From Chaetoderma sp. LZ-2023a (Eukaryota > Mollusca > Caudofoveata > Chaetodermatida > Chaetodermatidae): a stretch of DNA of 64,000 nt. The notes below the pieces were generated by a model that was given only the letters and a program-made list of their open reading frames with translations, was not told where the DNA came from and did not search any database. This document shows, piece after piece, positions 11,729 through 21,722 of this stretch. Both the position numbers and the translations under genes were made by a program. The stretch is taken from the NCBI GenBank assembly GCA_034401795.1, contig CM067372.1, forward strand, positions 17,879,424 through 17,943,423. Reading direction: 5' to 3'. Within the stretch, counting starts at the first letter, position 1; the number at the start of each line of letters is the position of its first letter.

Positions 11729-12966
11729 ATACATGAAGGGCACAGTGAGGAGTGATGGGAGCTTACATTAAAAGAGCTTTCCTAGATTCACTCATGTCAA
11801 TACATACATGTGTGTGATTACAAGACAGACATCGAGATATTTCTTTATAGAGGATGGGTAGCTGGGAGGTGGCCATGTGAAATTTATTCTTTTCTATTGA
11901 CCAGATAAGAAGCTCAGCTAGAACTGCCTCGAAGACTAATTCATTTGTCAGTTAACACCCACTCATTTAGTCTATAACTCTCATTCTGAATTTTTAGAAT
12001 GTCGATTTCAATGGAGTTAAATGTTGAACCTGTTGAATATTTTGAAAGGCAATTGACTAAAACACATGTAATTTCATGTGAAGTTAATATTTGTGTCCCT
12101 TGAAACAAGTTTTCTGAGGGATATAATGCATAACAAATTCGCTAAGCAGTGGATATGGAGTAAAATAGGTTAATGTTAAGCAGCGCTACAGTCCAGATAT
12201 AACCAAATAAATAATGCAGAAAATATCATGCTGACCATTTTGTAACTAATAAGATTATAGCAGTAACAGCTTAATCTAGTGAAATTAGTTTTAAAATATT
12301 TAACAAGATTTTCTATGACTCATAATTTAACACACACATAAGAATGTTTCATAAAATAATGTCTACACGTATGTAATTAGGACATTTCAATCTGAATTTT
12401 AAAAACCCTGTTGGGATTGTGAAAGATAATAAATTATTATCTAATGATTTGTCTTAAAAAGATTGTTGCCTTCCTTTCAGTCACATTATTTTCACGACAT
12501 TGATCACAAGTTTTAGCTGTAATATGTTGGCCAGCAATTTGATAACTATAAGTACAGTATTAAGCCTAACGTCCAATATTTTTAAAGGGCTTTTAAAAAG
12601 GACTTAAAAGCACATCGTGTTTTTAATTAATGTGTAAAGCACAAACGTCTTTGTGGACTAAAAGGCCTAAGCGGGGAACAGGGTCTTAAGCTCAGTCAAG
12701 TCCTAGGCCCATTTCTGTAATCTAGTACATGTAGGTGAATTTTACATGATATAATGATATATGTCTGAATCGGTAATGGGCTGGCAATTCACCTTTCCAG
12801 AGTACCCACCCATCATATGACGTCATAATGAACTGCGTGATGTGTACAATGACATCATAATGAATGACATCATGAATGACGTCGATAAGTACGTCACGAA
12901 CGCATATTTGAAGACGGTCTATGCTTTGTTGTACAAATTGTTTGCTTTTACTATTTAATAAATATT
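11729..12966. other. AT-rich non-coding stretch
   Basis: No gene recognised. The phrase tgttgaatattttgaaa at about 12,030-12,046 also forms the outer end of the palindrome at 12,967-13,059 and recurs inverted near 15,486-15,503. It may be the end of an undefined repeat family. Confidence 0.4.
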
Positions 12967-13059
12967 CTGTTGAATATTTTGAAACTAATTTGACTGGGCG
13001 CTGTTGCTGCCATAGGCAGCAACAGCACCCAGTCAAATTAGTTACAAAATATTCAACAG
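12967..13059. repeat. Near-perfect 93-bp palindrome (45-bp arms, 3-nt loop)
   Basis: The left arm 12,967-13,011 and the right arm 13,015-13,059 are inverted copies with two mismatches in 45 positions, around the loop ata. Arm ends read ctgttgaatattttg and the arm core ctgttgctgcc. In RNA it would make a very stable hairpin. It could be a foldback element or a pair of fused element ends; the outer phrase recurs near 12,030 and 15,490. Confidence 0.9.
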
Positions 13060-14463
13060 CTTCCCTGTATAGTTTTCAGGAAATTGATAGCTAGGGCATT
13101 TGGGGATCGATCAATCCCAACACGGCGAGGTGTGGGTGGAGCTTAGCTAGTGATGGGCGGGGCATAGCTAAAAATGGAACGGTCCATTGGTATGATTGCT
13201 AAAGAAATTGGCTATTTCCAGAAAATTTACAATGATGTCCCTTATAGGGTTGGGTGTAAAATTACCATTATGCATGGACAGCAGGTATTTACCGGACTTG
13301 AAATCCTGCCTCCTCTGCACTTAAAAATACACACAGGACCCACAAAAAATTGAAAGCGCATCCTTGCGGATGCAAAGACACCAACTCCATTAAATTTATT
13401 ACAACAAACCTCGGTTTAACAAATATCTAAGCCGCTAAATATCCAAGTGAAATTCGCAATAATTTATGAAAACTTTCTGTATTTTGACAAGTCGTCATGT
13501 TACTTTGATGTGAAGAGAAATCGTTTGGTGGTCACCACCTCTCCTTCCCTACCCCCCACATAATTATCATTGACCATAAGTATGTATCTCTAACCTGGGA
13601 TATCAGTATTTGGGATTGATCCACAAGTATGTATCTCTAACCTGGGATATCATTATTTGGGATTGATGCAGTTTTTCTCATCCATGCTAAAATTAAAGAA
13701 TATCATGGGTGCACAAGCTATATGAATTATGCGGATCCAATGCTAGATTTTGTGGGTTATTATCAAAAACTAATTAATATTTAACAATTATGCAAGATAT
13801 TCAGGGATCACATTGGATCCATTACCACAACTGGGGGGGGGGGGGGAATTACAATGCAGTTTGGGGGCTATACCCTCAAAAGGACCGTTAAATGAAAGGG
13901 TGGGTAAGGTTTCACAATTTTACATGTGAGTGTCTTTCGTTCTGGAGAAAATGTCTTTACCCCGCTGATTTCTGCTTGAATATCATGTTTCTCTCTCAAT
14001 TTACATATGCTTTGCAGACAAATTTGATTTTCTGTAGATTTTGGTTTTAAATTACCAATTCCGTGAGCTCCTTTTCAGTCCTCAAAATTCGCCACAGCAA
14101 TCAGCAAAGCCATGGTAAAAGCTGTGGTATACCAAATTTAAAGAAAGCTGCAGGCCTAGCTACTTAAATGTGATTTTATCAGAGATACAAGAACAAAGAT
14201 CATAATTGATGAAATTTGAAAAAAAGGCTGCATTAGTGCCGTGGTGAACCGGTTCTGATAAATATATTTAAACTAATATGACTGCAATCTGTTAGTCTCA
14301 TATGTAGCACCAAACCCCAGTCAAATTAGTTTCGCCATATTTCCGTAACATTTACAATTAGAGGGACAGATCTGGCATTTGCAATGTTCTAGCCGATAGA
14401 TTAGCCAAATACCAATTTTGTTAGTCAAATAGTAAATATTTTAGGCACATCTTTACTTCAGTT
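13060..14463. other. Non-coding stretch with a 47-bp duplication and a poly-G run
   Basis: A 47-bp unit beginning aagtatgtatctctaacctg is repeated once in tandem at 13,578-13,671. A run of 14 G occupies 13,833-13,846. A diverged piece of the palindrome family, cagtcaaattagtttc, is at about 14,313-14,328. No gene recognised. Confidence 0.6.
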
Positions 14464-14851
14464 ATACATGTAGTGGCGGTATTACTGTATTTTGGCATTT
14501 GACAGGGAATCGAACCCACAACTGGCGGGAGCACCTAGCATTAGAGCCAACAAATGCTTCCACCACACCAACGCCGCAAGACATAAGCCTTACTTTGCCC
14601 GTGAGGATTTCACAATCTGAATTTCTGATACACAGTGGAATTCCGTGGTAGCTGATTTTGATCGTAATTACTATAACAGGCTACCACACAATTCCACTGT
14701 GCATCAGAAACTCTCAATGTGAAAGCTTCATCGGCTAGCGGCATTGGTGTGGTGGAAGCGTTTGTAAGCTCTGATGCCAGGCGCTCCAGGCAGTTGTGGG
14801 TTCAATTCCATGTCAATGCCAAAATACTGTAATGCCACGACTACTTGTATA
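14464..14851. repeat. Giant inverted repeat made of two opposed tRNA-like SINE heads
   Basis: Arms 14,464-14,652 and 14,680-14,851 are inverted copies (clear by eye, with scattered mismatches) around a 27-nt loop. In the right arm, 14,740-14,820 looks tRNA-derived: a 7-bp acceptor-like pair GGCATTG/CAATGCC, an A-box-like TGGTGTGGTGG and a B-box-like GGTTCAATTCC. The left arm holds the same module reversed, with B box GGTTCGATTCC. The T stem does not pair properly, so these are tRNA-like repeat heads and not working tRNA genes. Confidence 0.75.
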
Positions 14852-14918
14852 AGTAAGTATTTATAATGGCTGTAAAAATATGTGGTCTATGACTATGTGA
14901 TGTGTGTACAGGCAAGGT

Positions 14919-15150
14919 ACTGTGTAAACCTTTGTGCACACAAATCACTGGCTAGCAACTCTGGCAATGTACTGTGTGAACCTCTGTGCACACAAATCAC
15001 TGGCTAGCAACTCAGGCGAGGTACTGTGTCAGCCTCTGTGCACACAAATCACTGGCTAGCAACTCAGGCGACGCACCGTGTGAACCTCTGTGCACACAAA
15101 TCACTGGCTAGCAACTCAGGCCAGGTACTGTGTGAACCTCTGTTCATATA
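14919..15150. repeat. 52-bp tandem repeat, about 4.4 copies
   Basis: The phrase actgtgtgaacctctgtgca starts at 14,919, 14,971, 15,023, 15,075 and 15,127, an exact 52-bp spacing. Each unit contains cacaaatcactggctagcaa. Units differ by only a few bases, so the array expanded recently. It sits between two copies of the tRNA-like repeat. Confidence 0.9.
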
Positions 15151-15181
15151 TCACATCATGAAACCCTCACCAGCAAAGTAA

Positions 15182-15400
15182 GACATTTGTCTTGCAGCGT
15201 TGGTGTGGTGGAAGCGTAATTACTCAGCTACAGTAATTATGGTAAAAATCAGCTACCACAGAATTCCACTGTGTATCAGAAACTCACATAGTGAAAGCCT
15301 CAATAGCAAACTTTTGTCTTGCGGCATTGGTGAAGTGGAAGCGTTTGTGGGTTCTGAAGCTAGGTACTCCCGCCAGTTGTGGGTTTGATTCCGTTAAATC
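15182..15400 (+). mobile_element. Third and fourth copies of the tRNA-like repeat (one partial)
   Basis: A short head at 15,192-15,219 (ttgcagcgttggtgtggtgg) is broken off. A fuller copy follows: the upstream block gctaccacagaattccactg at about 15,252, then gcattggtgaagtggaagcg at about 15,324 and a B-box-like GGGTTTGATTCC near 15,380. Both are in the same direction as the right arm of the 14.5-14.85 kb hairpin. Confidence 0.65.
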
Positions 15401-15889
15401 TTTACATCAATGTCACTTATGAACATATTTGCAGTCAGTCATCATCATCATCAGTTAATACTATCAATTTTACAGTCCAGATATTAGTTTCAAAATATTC
15501 AACAACAGAAATAGGAATTTTTGCTTTGCAATTTTAATGCTGAAATTAGTCAGAATTCAGCCAATCAAAAACATTTAATTAATTTTAGTCAATAGCCAAT
15601 GATTAGCCAATTTTGCTCTTCATTAGCCAGATTCCAGTTTTACTAGCATTTCGTTAGTGGGTAGATCGGTCAATGACTTAAAATATAATTTTTGTTGATA
15701 GCATGTTCAAGTGATACGCCAATTACGGCCTTCACAAGACAACAAAGATAACATGACGATTTCAAAAAGCACCGAGCAATGACAAGACAATGACATATTC
15801 CTGGTAAATGATGATGATGAAAATTGTAATTACTTAATTTTCTAGTGGTCTTTCAGATTAGGACTGCACATTTGAACACAAATATTTTT

Positions 15890-16022
15890 GAAAATTTGCT
15901 GCTGGAATAACTGGCTCAGTTATCAAGTCAGTCATTCCAGTTGTAGACTTTCTAAAATAGTCTTCTCATAGCCTATAAATCGGCACTTCCTCAAGACCAC
16001 TGCAGAGGCTGGTTTTGGCCTG
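15890..16022. mobile_element. Palindromic MITE, copy C
   Basis: The core ctggaataactggctcag runs in the same direction as copy B, while its right end gaccactgcagaggctgg is the inverted form of the left end of copy B. Together the copies imply outer inverted repeats of about 29 bp (gccagccaaaaccagcctct...) outside the inner tgtccatttgc pair. Non-coding. Confidence 0.55.
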
Positions 16023-16178
16023 CTTTGCCATGACAGGGTCACCGGACTCTGACAACAGACCAACCAATCAGCTTTCTGACAATGGTGCACATGGATGAAA
16101 CTTTCTGCTTCTGCCATTTAGTAGCCACCATCAATTATTATGCTACGGTGGAGAGCATACAGCAATGTTAAAAACATA

Positions 16179-16600
16179 TTAATTTTTTTTTTGTTTAGAA
16201 TTTTCTTTAAAAACAAGGTTCCATGCGCTGTGTAAGAGACTTGAATATATCAAGGCTCTCAGCTTGTACCGTAGTGGCTGGGCTGGTAAGGCGTTCCAGT
16301 CCTTAATGGTGCGTGGGAAGAATGGTTCTTTACGGTACTTGTTTCTACAGGAGGTGACTTGGTATGACAGGTGGTGCATATTTCTCGAGAAGCGTTTTGG
16401 TGGGATGAGCCGGTTGGTTGTCTTTGTTGACGAGCACTTGATTGTTGGCGATTTTATACATCATTGCAAGCCATGCAGATTTACGCCTGTCTTTGAGCAG
16501 TGACGATTGAAGATGGTTCAGCATGTTGCTTACACTCGATCTGTTGTGAAATCTGCTGAGTATGTATCGAGCGGCTCGTCTTTGGGCCATATCTAGCCGA
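16179..16600 (-). pseudogene. LINE ORF2 C-terminal fragment (CR1/Jockey type)
   Basis: The 3' end of a non-LTR retrotransposon ORF2. On the minus strand RRAARYILSRFHNRSSVSN and DRRKSAWLAMMYKI (16,590-16,400) are followed by YRKEPFFPRTIKDWNALP (about 16,340-16,280) in a second frame. This is the familiar post-RT block ending SFFPRTI..WN.LP. The fragment is 5'-truncated and frame-broken, and a T-rich run lies just past its end near 16,182. Dead. Confidence 0.8.
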
Positions 16601-16770
16601 TGAATTTCATTTTAGTGATAGGTATTGAGATTTCTCCTTAGGAAACCGAGTGCCTTGTTGCATACCTTTAGTATATATTATATATATATATATAGTAGGT
16701 GATATGTGGTAGTGGGACGGATGGATGAAAATTCAAAGGCATGTGACATAATTAACTCTTTAATGGTTAA

Positions 16771-16946
16771 GCCAGCCAAAACCAGCCTCTGCAGTGGTCC
16801 TGGCAAATGTCCATTTGCAAGCCACAGGAAAAACAATTTAAAGATTTATAACTGGAATGACTGGCTCGATAATTGAGTCAGATAATTGAGTCAGTTATTT
16901 AAATGGTAAATTTTCAAAAATAGTTCTCTTGGCCTGCAAATGGACA
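16771..16946. mobile_element. Palindromic MITE, copy B
   Basis: The outer left end gccagccaaaaccagcctct starts at 16,771. The inner inverted repeats tgtccatttgc (16,808-16,818) and gcaaatggaca (16,936-16,946) bound a 139-bp core with a small internal duplication (ataattgagtcag twice). Non-coding. Confidence 0.65.
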
Positions 16947-17265
16947 CGATATACTTTAATGCTTTTTATGCCATTACAGTTAATCAGCACAATACAGTTT
17001 ACAGCTTTGAAAAGAACAAAAAAAAATAAAAACCACCAAAAACAAATAAACACACAATATAGGAAAATACACACTTAATCTTAAGCAATTCATAAACCCT
17101 ATATAAGATCATATATGTGATAATTCAGATTTTCTTAAGCAGATTTGACCATTAAAGGACTAAGCAGAAAATGATTGCATTCTCTACTTGTTCTATGAAT
17201 AAATTGTCTCACTGTTACTCTCCTCACTCCTGTCTTCACTACCAATCAACATACTATTAACTGCA

Positions 17266-18300
17266 ATGGAAGTGTGGACTGACCTCATTGACCAACAGCA
17301 GCCCGTCGATTGTATATATTTTGATTTCCAGAAGGCTTTTGACACAGTACCTCATAAGCGCCTACTCACTAAGTTGAACAGCTATGGCATATGTGGCAAT
17401 GTAGCTCACCGTGGGCTGAAGTCACCAGCGGAGTCCCCCAAGGTAGTGTCCTTGGACCAATTTTATTTCTCGTCTACATCAATGACTTACCAGACGTAGT
17501 ATCTAGTTACATCAAATTATTCGCTGATGACACTAAGCTTTATCGAGCTATATCATCGATCACTGATTGTATCAAGATCCAGACTGACATTAATGAGATG
17601 GAGCAGTGTTCCAGAGACTGGTTACTGAAATTTCACCCACAAAAGTGTAAAGTGTTAAGACTTGCCAAGGGACACCCAGAGTACACATATACAATGACAT
17701 CTTCAGATGGGACTGTAGTAGAGCTCAAGGAATCACCACTTGAGAAAGATTTAGGTGTTCACAGACTCAGAGCTGAAATTTCATGAACAAGTATTAAAGG
17801 CAGTCAACAAGGCAAATCAGATGGTAGGATTAATTCGAAGAACTTTCCGTTATCTTGATATGGAAATATTCTGCCTATTGTATAAATCTAGGGTACGACC
17901 CCTGCTAGAGTATGCAAATTCTGTTTGGTGTCCTCGTTACGTCAATGACTGCAACCAAATTGAAATGGTCCAACGGCGAGTCACTAAAATGCTACCTAAC
18001 ATGAGCAATTTATCCTACACAGAAAGGCTGCACATTCTCAAGCTAGCTTCATTAGCATATTGGAGACGCTGTGGTGATATGATTGAAACCTATAAATATC
18101 TACATGGTAAATATAAAACCCCTCCTCCAGGCCTCAAATTAGATACCTCCCAAGCAACACGTGGGCAGTCTCAAATTAATAAAACGCCGCTGTAACTCAT
18201 CCCTTCGCCTTCACTTCTTCAGTAACAGAGAATGCCCTGCCAGTTAGCTGCTCTGTAGGATCATGTGATCTGCTTGTCCATAATTTAATTAGGCAGGAAA
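17266..18300 (+). pseudogene. LINE ORF2 RT fragment (CR1/Jockey type)
   Basis: Reverse transcriptase of a non-LTR element. Motif A is YFDFQKAFDTVPHKRL (about 17,317), motif B TSGVPQGSVLGPILF (about 17,420-17,465) and motif C FADDTKLY (about 17,521). The thumb and C-terminal region follow: NKANQMVGLIRRTFRYLD, YANSVWCP and VQRRVTKMLP (17,810-17,990). At least three frame changes split it. The fingers domain, endonuclease and ORF1 are absent, so it is 5'-truncated. The coding trace ends near 18,230. Confidence 0.85.
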
Positions 18301-20441
18301 TCCCGTTGGTTTTACTATTGTGTAAGATCATGCTATCACTGTCTTTGCATCCTGCTGGTTATTATGCAAATCTGGTGGGGATGGCCCCATTGGATCTATT
18401 ATACTCGGCATAATAACCCTTACCAGTATCAGGAAGTTTATCAGTACACAGTAACATGTACGGTTTATTTTGTATTAGTTATCAAGCACAAGTGGGCATG
18501 TAGCTCCTAGGCACTGTAAATGTCTGTAAATGTCTAGTAAAAGTGTAAATGTGTATATAGAATTTGCCATTTGTTCATGAAAAATGTGTCCACCGTCTAC
18601 ACGATGCCAACTGTAGCTGCCCTCATTTTTAGCCTATATAAGTAAATGGATCTTGTCATTATGTTCATGCAGGACTCAGATACGTTCTTAGGAACATAGC
18701 TGATCTCGCACAAAGCAGCAGGGATTGCACTGTAAACTTGTCATTATTTCACAGTATAGCAAGTGGATCATTCGCTTGTATTTATAAATCTGAGTTCACT
18801 GTCATATATCAGAGTTTACAGCCTCGTTAATTATTGTAGTTGAGCATACTCGATGCACGCCTGTGTAATCACATAGCCAAATCTGTTGGAAAATTCTCCT
18901 TCGGATCCTGTATTTAAATCCACATTGTACAGCTGTTTATACGATACTGGCAGGGATTGGCCTGCCATTATCTAGCATAATGTATAGCCGATTTTGCTCC
19001 TATAACTATTGTACAGATGGATGTGTTGGCTTTTCAGGCACTTCGTACTATCTAGAACTAGCGTAAATATTTACATATGTATATTATGTATATATGTACA
19101 TATTTATCGTAGAGTATCCAGTTTCGGTGAGGCTCTAGTTTCGGTGAGCTTTCAGTACGCATGAGCTGTGTAACAACACAAGTTCTCATGACATCATAAT
19201 TTTGTAATCAACCAGTACGGTAATTATCGGTAACGTTTACCGCGTTTCCCCTCAAAATTCACATTAAAATGTTGAGTCAGCACTAAATCAACTTTAGCAT
19301 GTAAAAATTGTCGATTTTCTTATTACTTTTTATCATATGCCTTTAAAGCATTGTATTTTAAATAAAAAATTAAAATTATTTTTTTCAAGTATTGGAAATT
19401 CTTCCCCGTCATCTGTTTTATTTATACCACATGACCAATGTCAAAATCCAGACTGGCCAGGATGGTTCAAAAGTCAACAGCGCAGTGCCTATTCTTAGCA
19501 CATTATCAAAATCAAGGAGTATACGCACAGTATAATATTATTCAATATCTTTTGCATATTTCCATTTGATACTTTAGTCAGGCCCTCACAACTAGCTCCA
19601 GTCTGAGGAATATGTCCACCACCATCACCCAAGAAAAAACAAGAAAATGACAATTAAACACTTTCCCATTCTGACAACTTCGAACGTTCAGCAGTTTTTG
19701 CTCTATATGGTAGCTGTAGTCTAAAAACAAAAATTTAGACGAGCCTGTATGGGTATCACCGAAACAGGATACCATCATCTTTGTTTGTTTTGAAGTACGT
19801 CATCGCCTGATGGCACTGTGTTTTGACATTTCGTTTTCGGGGATTTTCTTCTAACTTGGCGCTGGATAAGGGATAAAGTCACTAACAAATTAAGCCAATT
19901 TATTTTTAAATATTTATGGTATTTATAAAATTGTTTGCAATTTCTGCTTAGGCGCCCCGAAACTGGCTACTCCACGCTATATATGATGTCCAAATATATG
20001 TATCCATCGTATATTGCATGTCAACAAAAAGTACCAACACCAGAAACAGTGACAAATAGTTATAATAATAAGTATTTTGACCAACAAAAGGCCATACAGG
20101 CCTCATTGGGTCATCCGTCGTAATCATGATGATGATACAAATGATGAAAATGGAATGAATATCTAATTATTATATAAATTATATTATTATAATTTATTGA
20201 TCATCATGTCTTTTGTTTGTGCTGGTGGTAGTGCAACAATGTGCTGTTAGCAATGCTAATACCGAATATATATAACGTTACTGCGTGTTTTGTTGTCAAT
20301 CTCGTGATGATGACTTAGCTAGCTGTCAGTCACTCAGAAAATTGACAGCAAAAATGAATTGTTCCGGAGGAATTTCCTTTAAATTTCGTCATTACCACCA
20401 ACATATACATGACTTGGGTAATAGAATAATTAACTACTAAC
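18301..20441. other. Non-coding stretch, possibly intron 1 of the synaptogyrin gene
   Basis: This lies directly downstream (minus strand) of the synaptogyrin first exon, so it would be intronic if exon 2 is further left. I searched by eye for the second-exon membrane segment and did not find it. A tatatgtacata-rich patch lies at about 19,070-19,110 and an AT-rich patch at 20,160-20,205. Confidence 0.4.
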
Positions 20442-20543
20442 CCAGCTGACAATTCTCAAGATTACTTCTGGCTTCTTAATAAAGGCAATTGGATCAAAAG
20501 GGGCACCGGCTTTGCCAGACCCGTAAGCACCATTAGCTGACAT
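20442..20543 (-). CDS. SYNGR: Synaptogyrin, first coding exon
   Basis: Synaptogyrins are four-pass membrane proteins (MARVEL domain) of synaptic and other small vesicles, with both ends in the cytoplasm. The exon starts at ATG 20,543-20,541 and encodes 34 residues. It begins MSANGAYGSGKAG and continues FDPIAFIKKPEVILRIVSW. Vertebrate synaptogyrins start the same way: a short acidic or neutral start, GAYGAGKAGG, FDP, then a PQ/PH-x-ILRVxSW block leading into the first membrane helix. The exon ends in phase 0 at TGG, followed by the donor GTTAGT (20,441-20,436). The remaining exons would lie at lower coordinates and were not found, so they may be beyond the window. This is the only host exon I can support. 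It sits between LINE fragments at 18.3 and 20.88 kb. Confidence 0.85.
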
Positions 20544-20620
20544 CTTGGATTTACAATGAATGTGACGTTATGGACGTTACCCTCAAAGTGATGACGTAAG
20601 CAGATTGTGTAAAAAAAAAA
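20544..20620 (-). promoter_or_regulatory. Possible proximal promoter or 5' UTR of synaptogyrin with CRE half-sites
   Basis: Within 60 bp upstream of the start codon lie two TGACGT motifs (20,563-20,568 and 20,592-20,597), the core of CREB/ATF sites. A third, weaker acgtta is at about 20,574. No TATA box was seen. Placement fits a TATA-less promoter or 5' leader; function is inferred. Confidence 0.35.
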
Positions 20621-20878
20621 ATATGGATTTCTGAAGTATTTAAACACGCTCAAATTACTTCAGTAAATTGCTATTTGATGATACCTTAAAAGCACAAATT
20701 CAGAGTTCATAATCATATATTTGCTATTAATTGGGAAGCAGTTGGTGTCCAAGTTAGCTTAAAAGGTCTCAAACATAGAAATATTAAAGGCCCTAAACAT
20801 AGAAATATTAAAGATAGAAGGAGAACCTGATCTATTAGTGTAGTCTCAGTCCACCATCTTGTCACACCCAAAATATAT

Positions 20879-21540
20879 TACTGCAAGAGCTAAACATCAG
20901 TAAATCTCCGGGACCAGACTGCATTCATCCAAGAGTATTGATGATAAACTATGTTTCGAGAAGCACATAATAGATAACGTTAATAAAGCCAACTCCATTA
21001 TGGGTGTAATAAGGCGCATATTTGTATCCCTTGACACAAACATATTTAGAACCCTGTATACATCATTAGTGTGGCCACATCTGGAATTTGCTAATCAGGT
21101 TTGGAGCCCCTATCTCAAGAAACATATAGAGCTGTTAGAAAATGTTCAGCGAAGGGCGACAAAAAGTGTCTCAGGACTATCAAATCTAAATTATGAGACT
21201 AGGCTCAGGGTCCTTAATATACCAACTCTTGCATACCGTAGAGTACGAGGAGACATTATTGAAGCTTGCAAAATTATAACCAAAAAATATGATCCAGAAG
21301 TGTGCAACCCTTTTGAATTTCGATCAGACTCAAGAACCATGGGACACAGGCTAAAACTATACAAATCCAGATCACGTTTAAACATACAAAAATACTCCTT
21401 TAAACATAGAATCGTGGACTTATGGAGCAGTCTTCCGAACCATGTTATAGAAGCAACACCATGATATCATTTGAAACAAAATTAGATAAACTATGGGATA
21501 ACCAACCCCTATACTATAACTATCTAGCTGCCAATATAAA
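20879..21540 (+). pseudogene. LINE ORF2 fragment with the RT palm deleted (CR1/Jockey type)
   Basis: NISKSPGPDCIHPRVL (20,895-20,942), the start of the RT fingers, passes within a few bases to DKLCFEKHIIDNVNKANSIMG (from about 20,944), a thumb-region block. The whole RT palm, including motifs A, B and C, is missing from between. The C-terminal region then reads openly at 21,000-21,464: VQRRATKSVSGLSNLNYETRL, RRVRGDIIEACKI, HRIVDLWSSLPNHVIEA. Dead copy. It ends at a (GATAA)n tail shared with the next LINE. Confidence 0.85.
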
Positions 21541-21563
21541 TTAAGATAAGATAAGATAAGATT
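21541..21563. repeat. (GATAA)n LINE tail at a tail-to-tail junction
   Basis: Four units of aagat/gataa lie between the end of the plus-strand LINE at 20.88-21.54 kb and the 3' end of the minus-strand LINE that starts here. CR1-group LINEs often end in such short microsatellite tails. Which of the two owns it, or whether one primed on the other's tail, is not decidable by eye. Confidence 0.7.
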
Positions 21564-21722
21564 GATTTGCAGAACGCAGGCTAAAAAGCCTCTATGTTCC
21601 ATCTTGTGTTAGGCTGCTATAGAGTTAGGCTGCTATGATAGTTAAATCTTAGTTCTTGGTTTGCCCAGTATGTGTCTAATCTATTCTTGAAGATGTTAAA
21701 ATTTTTCGATGTTACAATGTGA

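Noticed and set aside
11372-11743. 123-codon minus-strand frame rich in Ser, Leu and Pro
   Set aside because: Produced by the GA-rich microsatellite.
12722-13036. 104-codon minus-strand frame
   Set aside because: Its first part lies in the 93-bp palindrome and the rest in tandem cgtcat/gacatcat-like sequence; no motif.
14740-14821. Possible tRNA gene (acceptor pair, A and B boxes, 81 nt)
   Set aside because: T stem and anticodon stem do not pair, and multiple diverged copies exist, so it is a tRNA-derived repeat.
14919-15150. Regular repeats resembling a CRISPR array
   Set aside because: Units are contiguous with no unique spacers between them; the genome is animal.
19560-19790. Possible host exon on the minus strand (66-codon frame)
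   Set aside because: No recognisable domain, no convincing splice sites.
18301-20441. Second exon of synaptogyrin
   Set aside because: I looked on the minus strand for the conserved membrane segment following ILRIVSW and saw none; not annotated.
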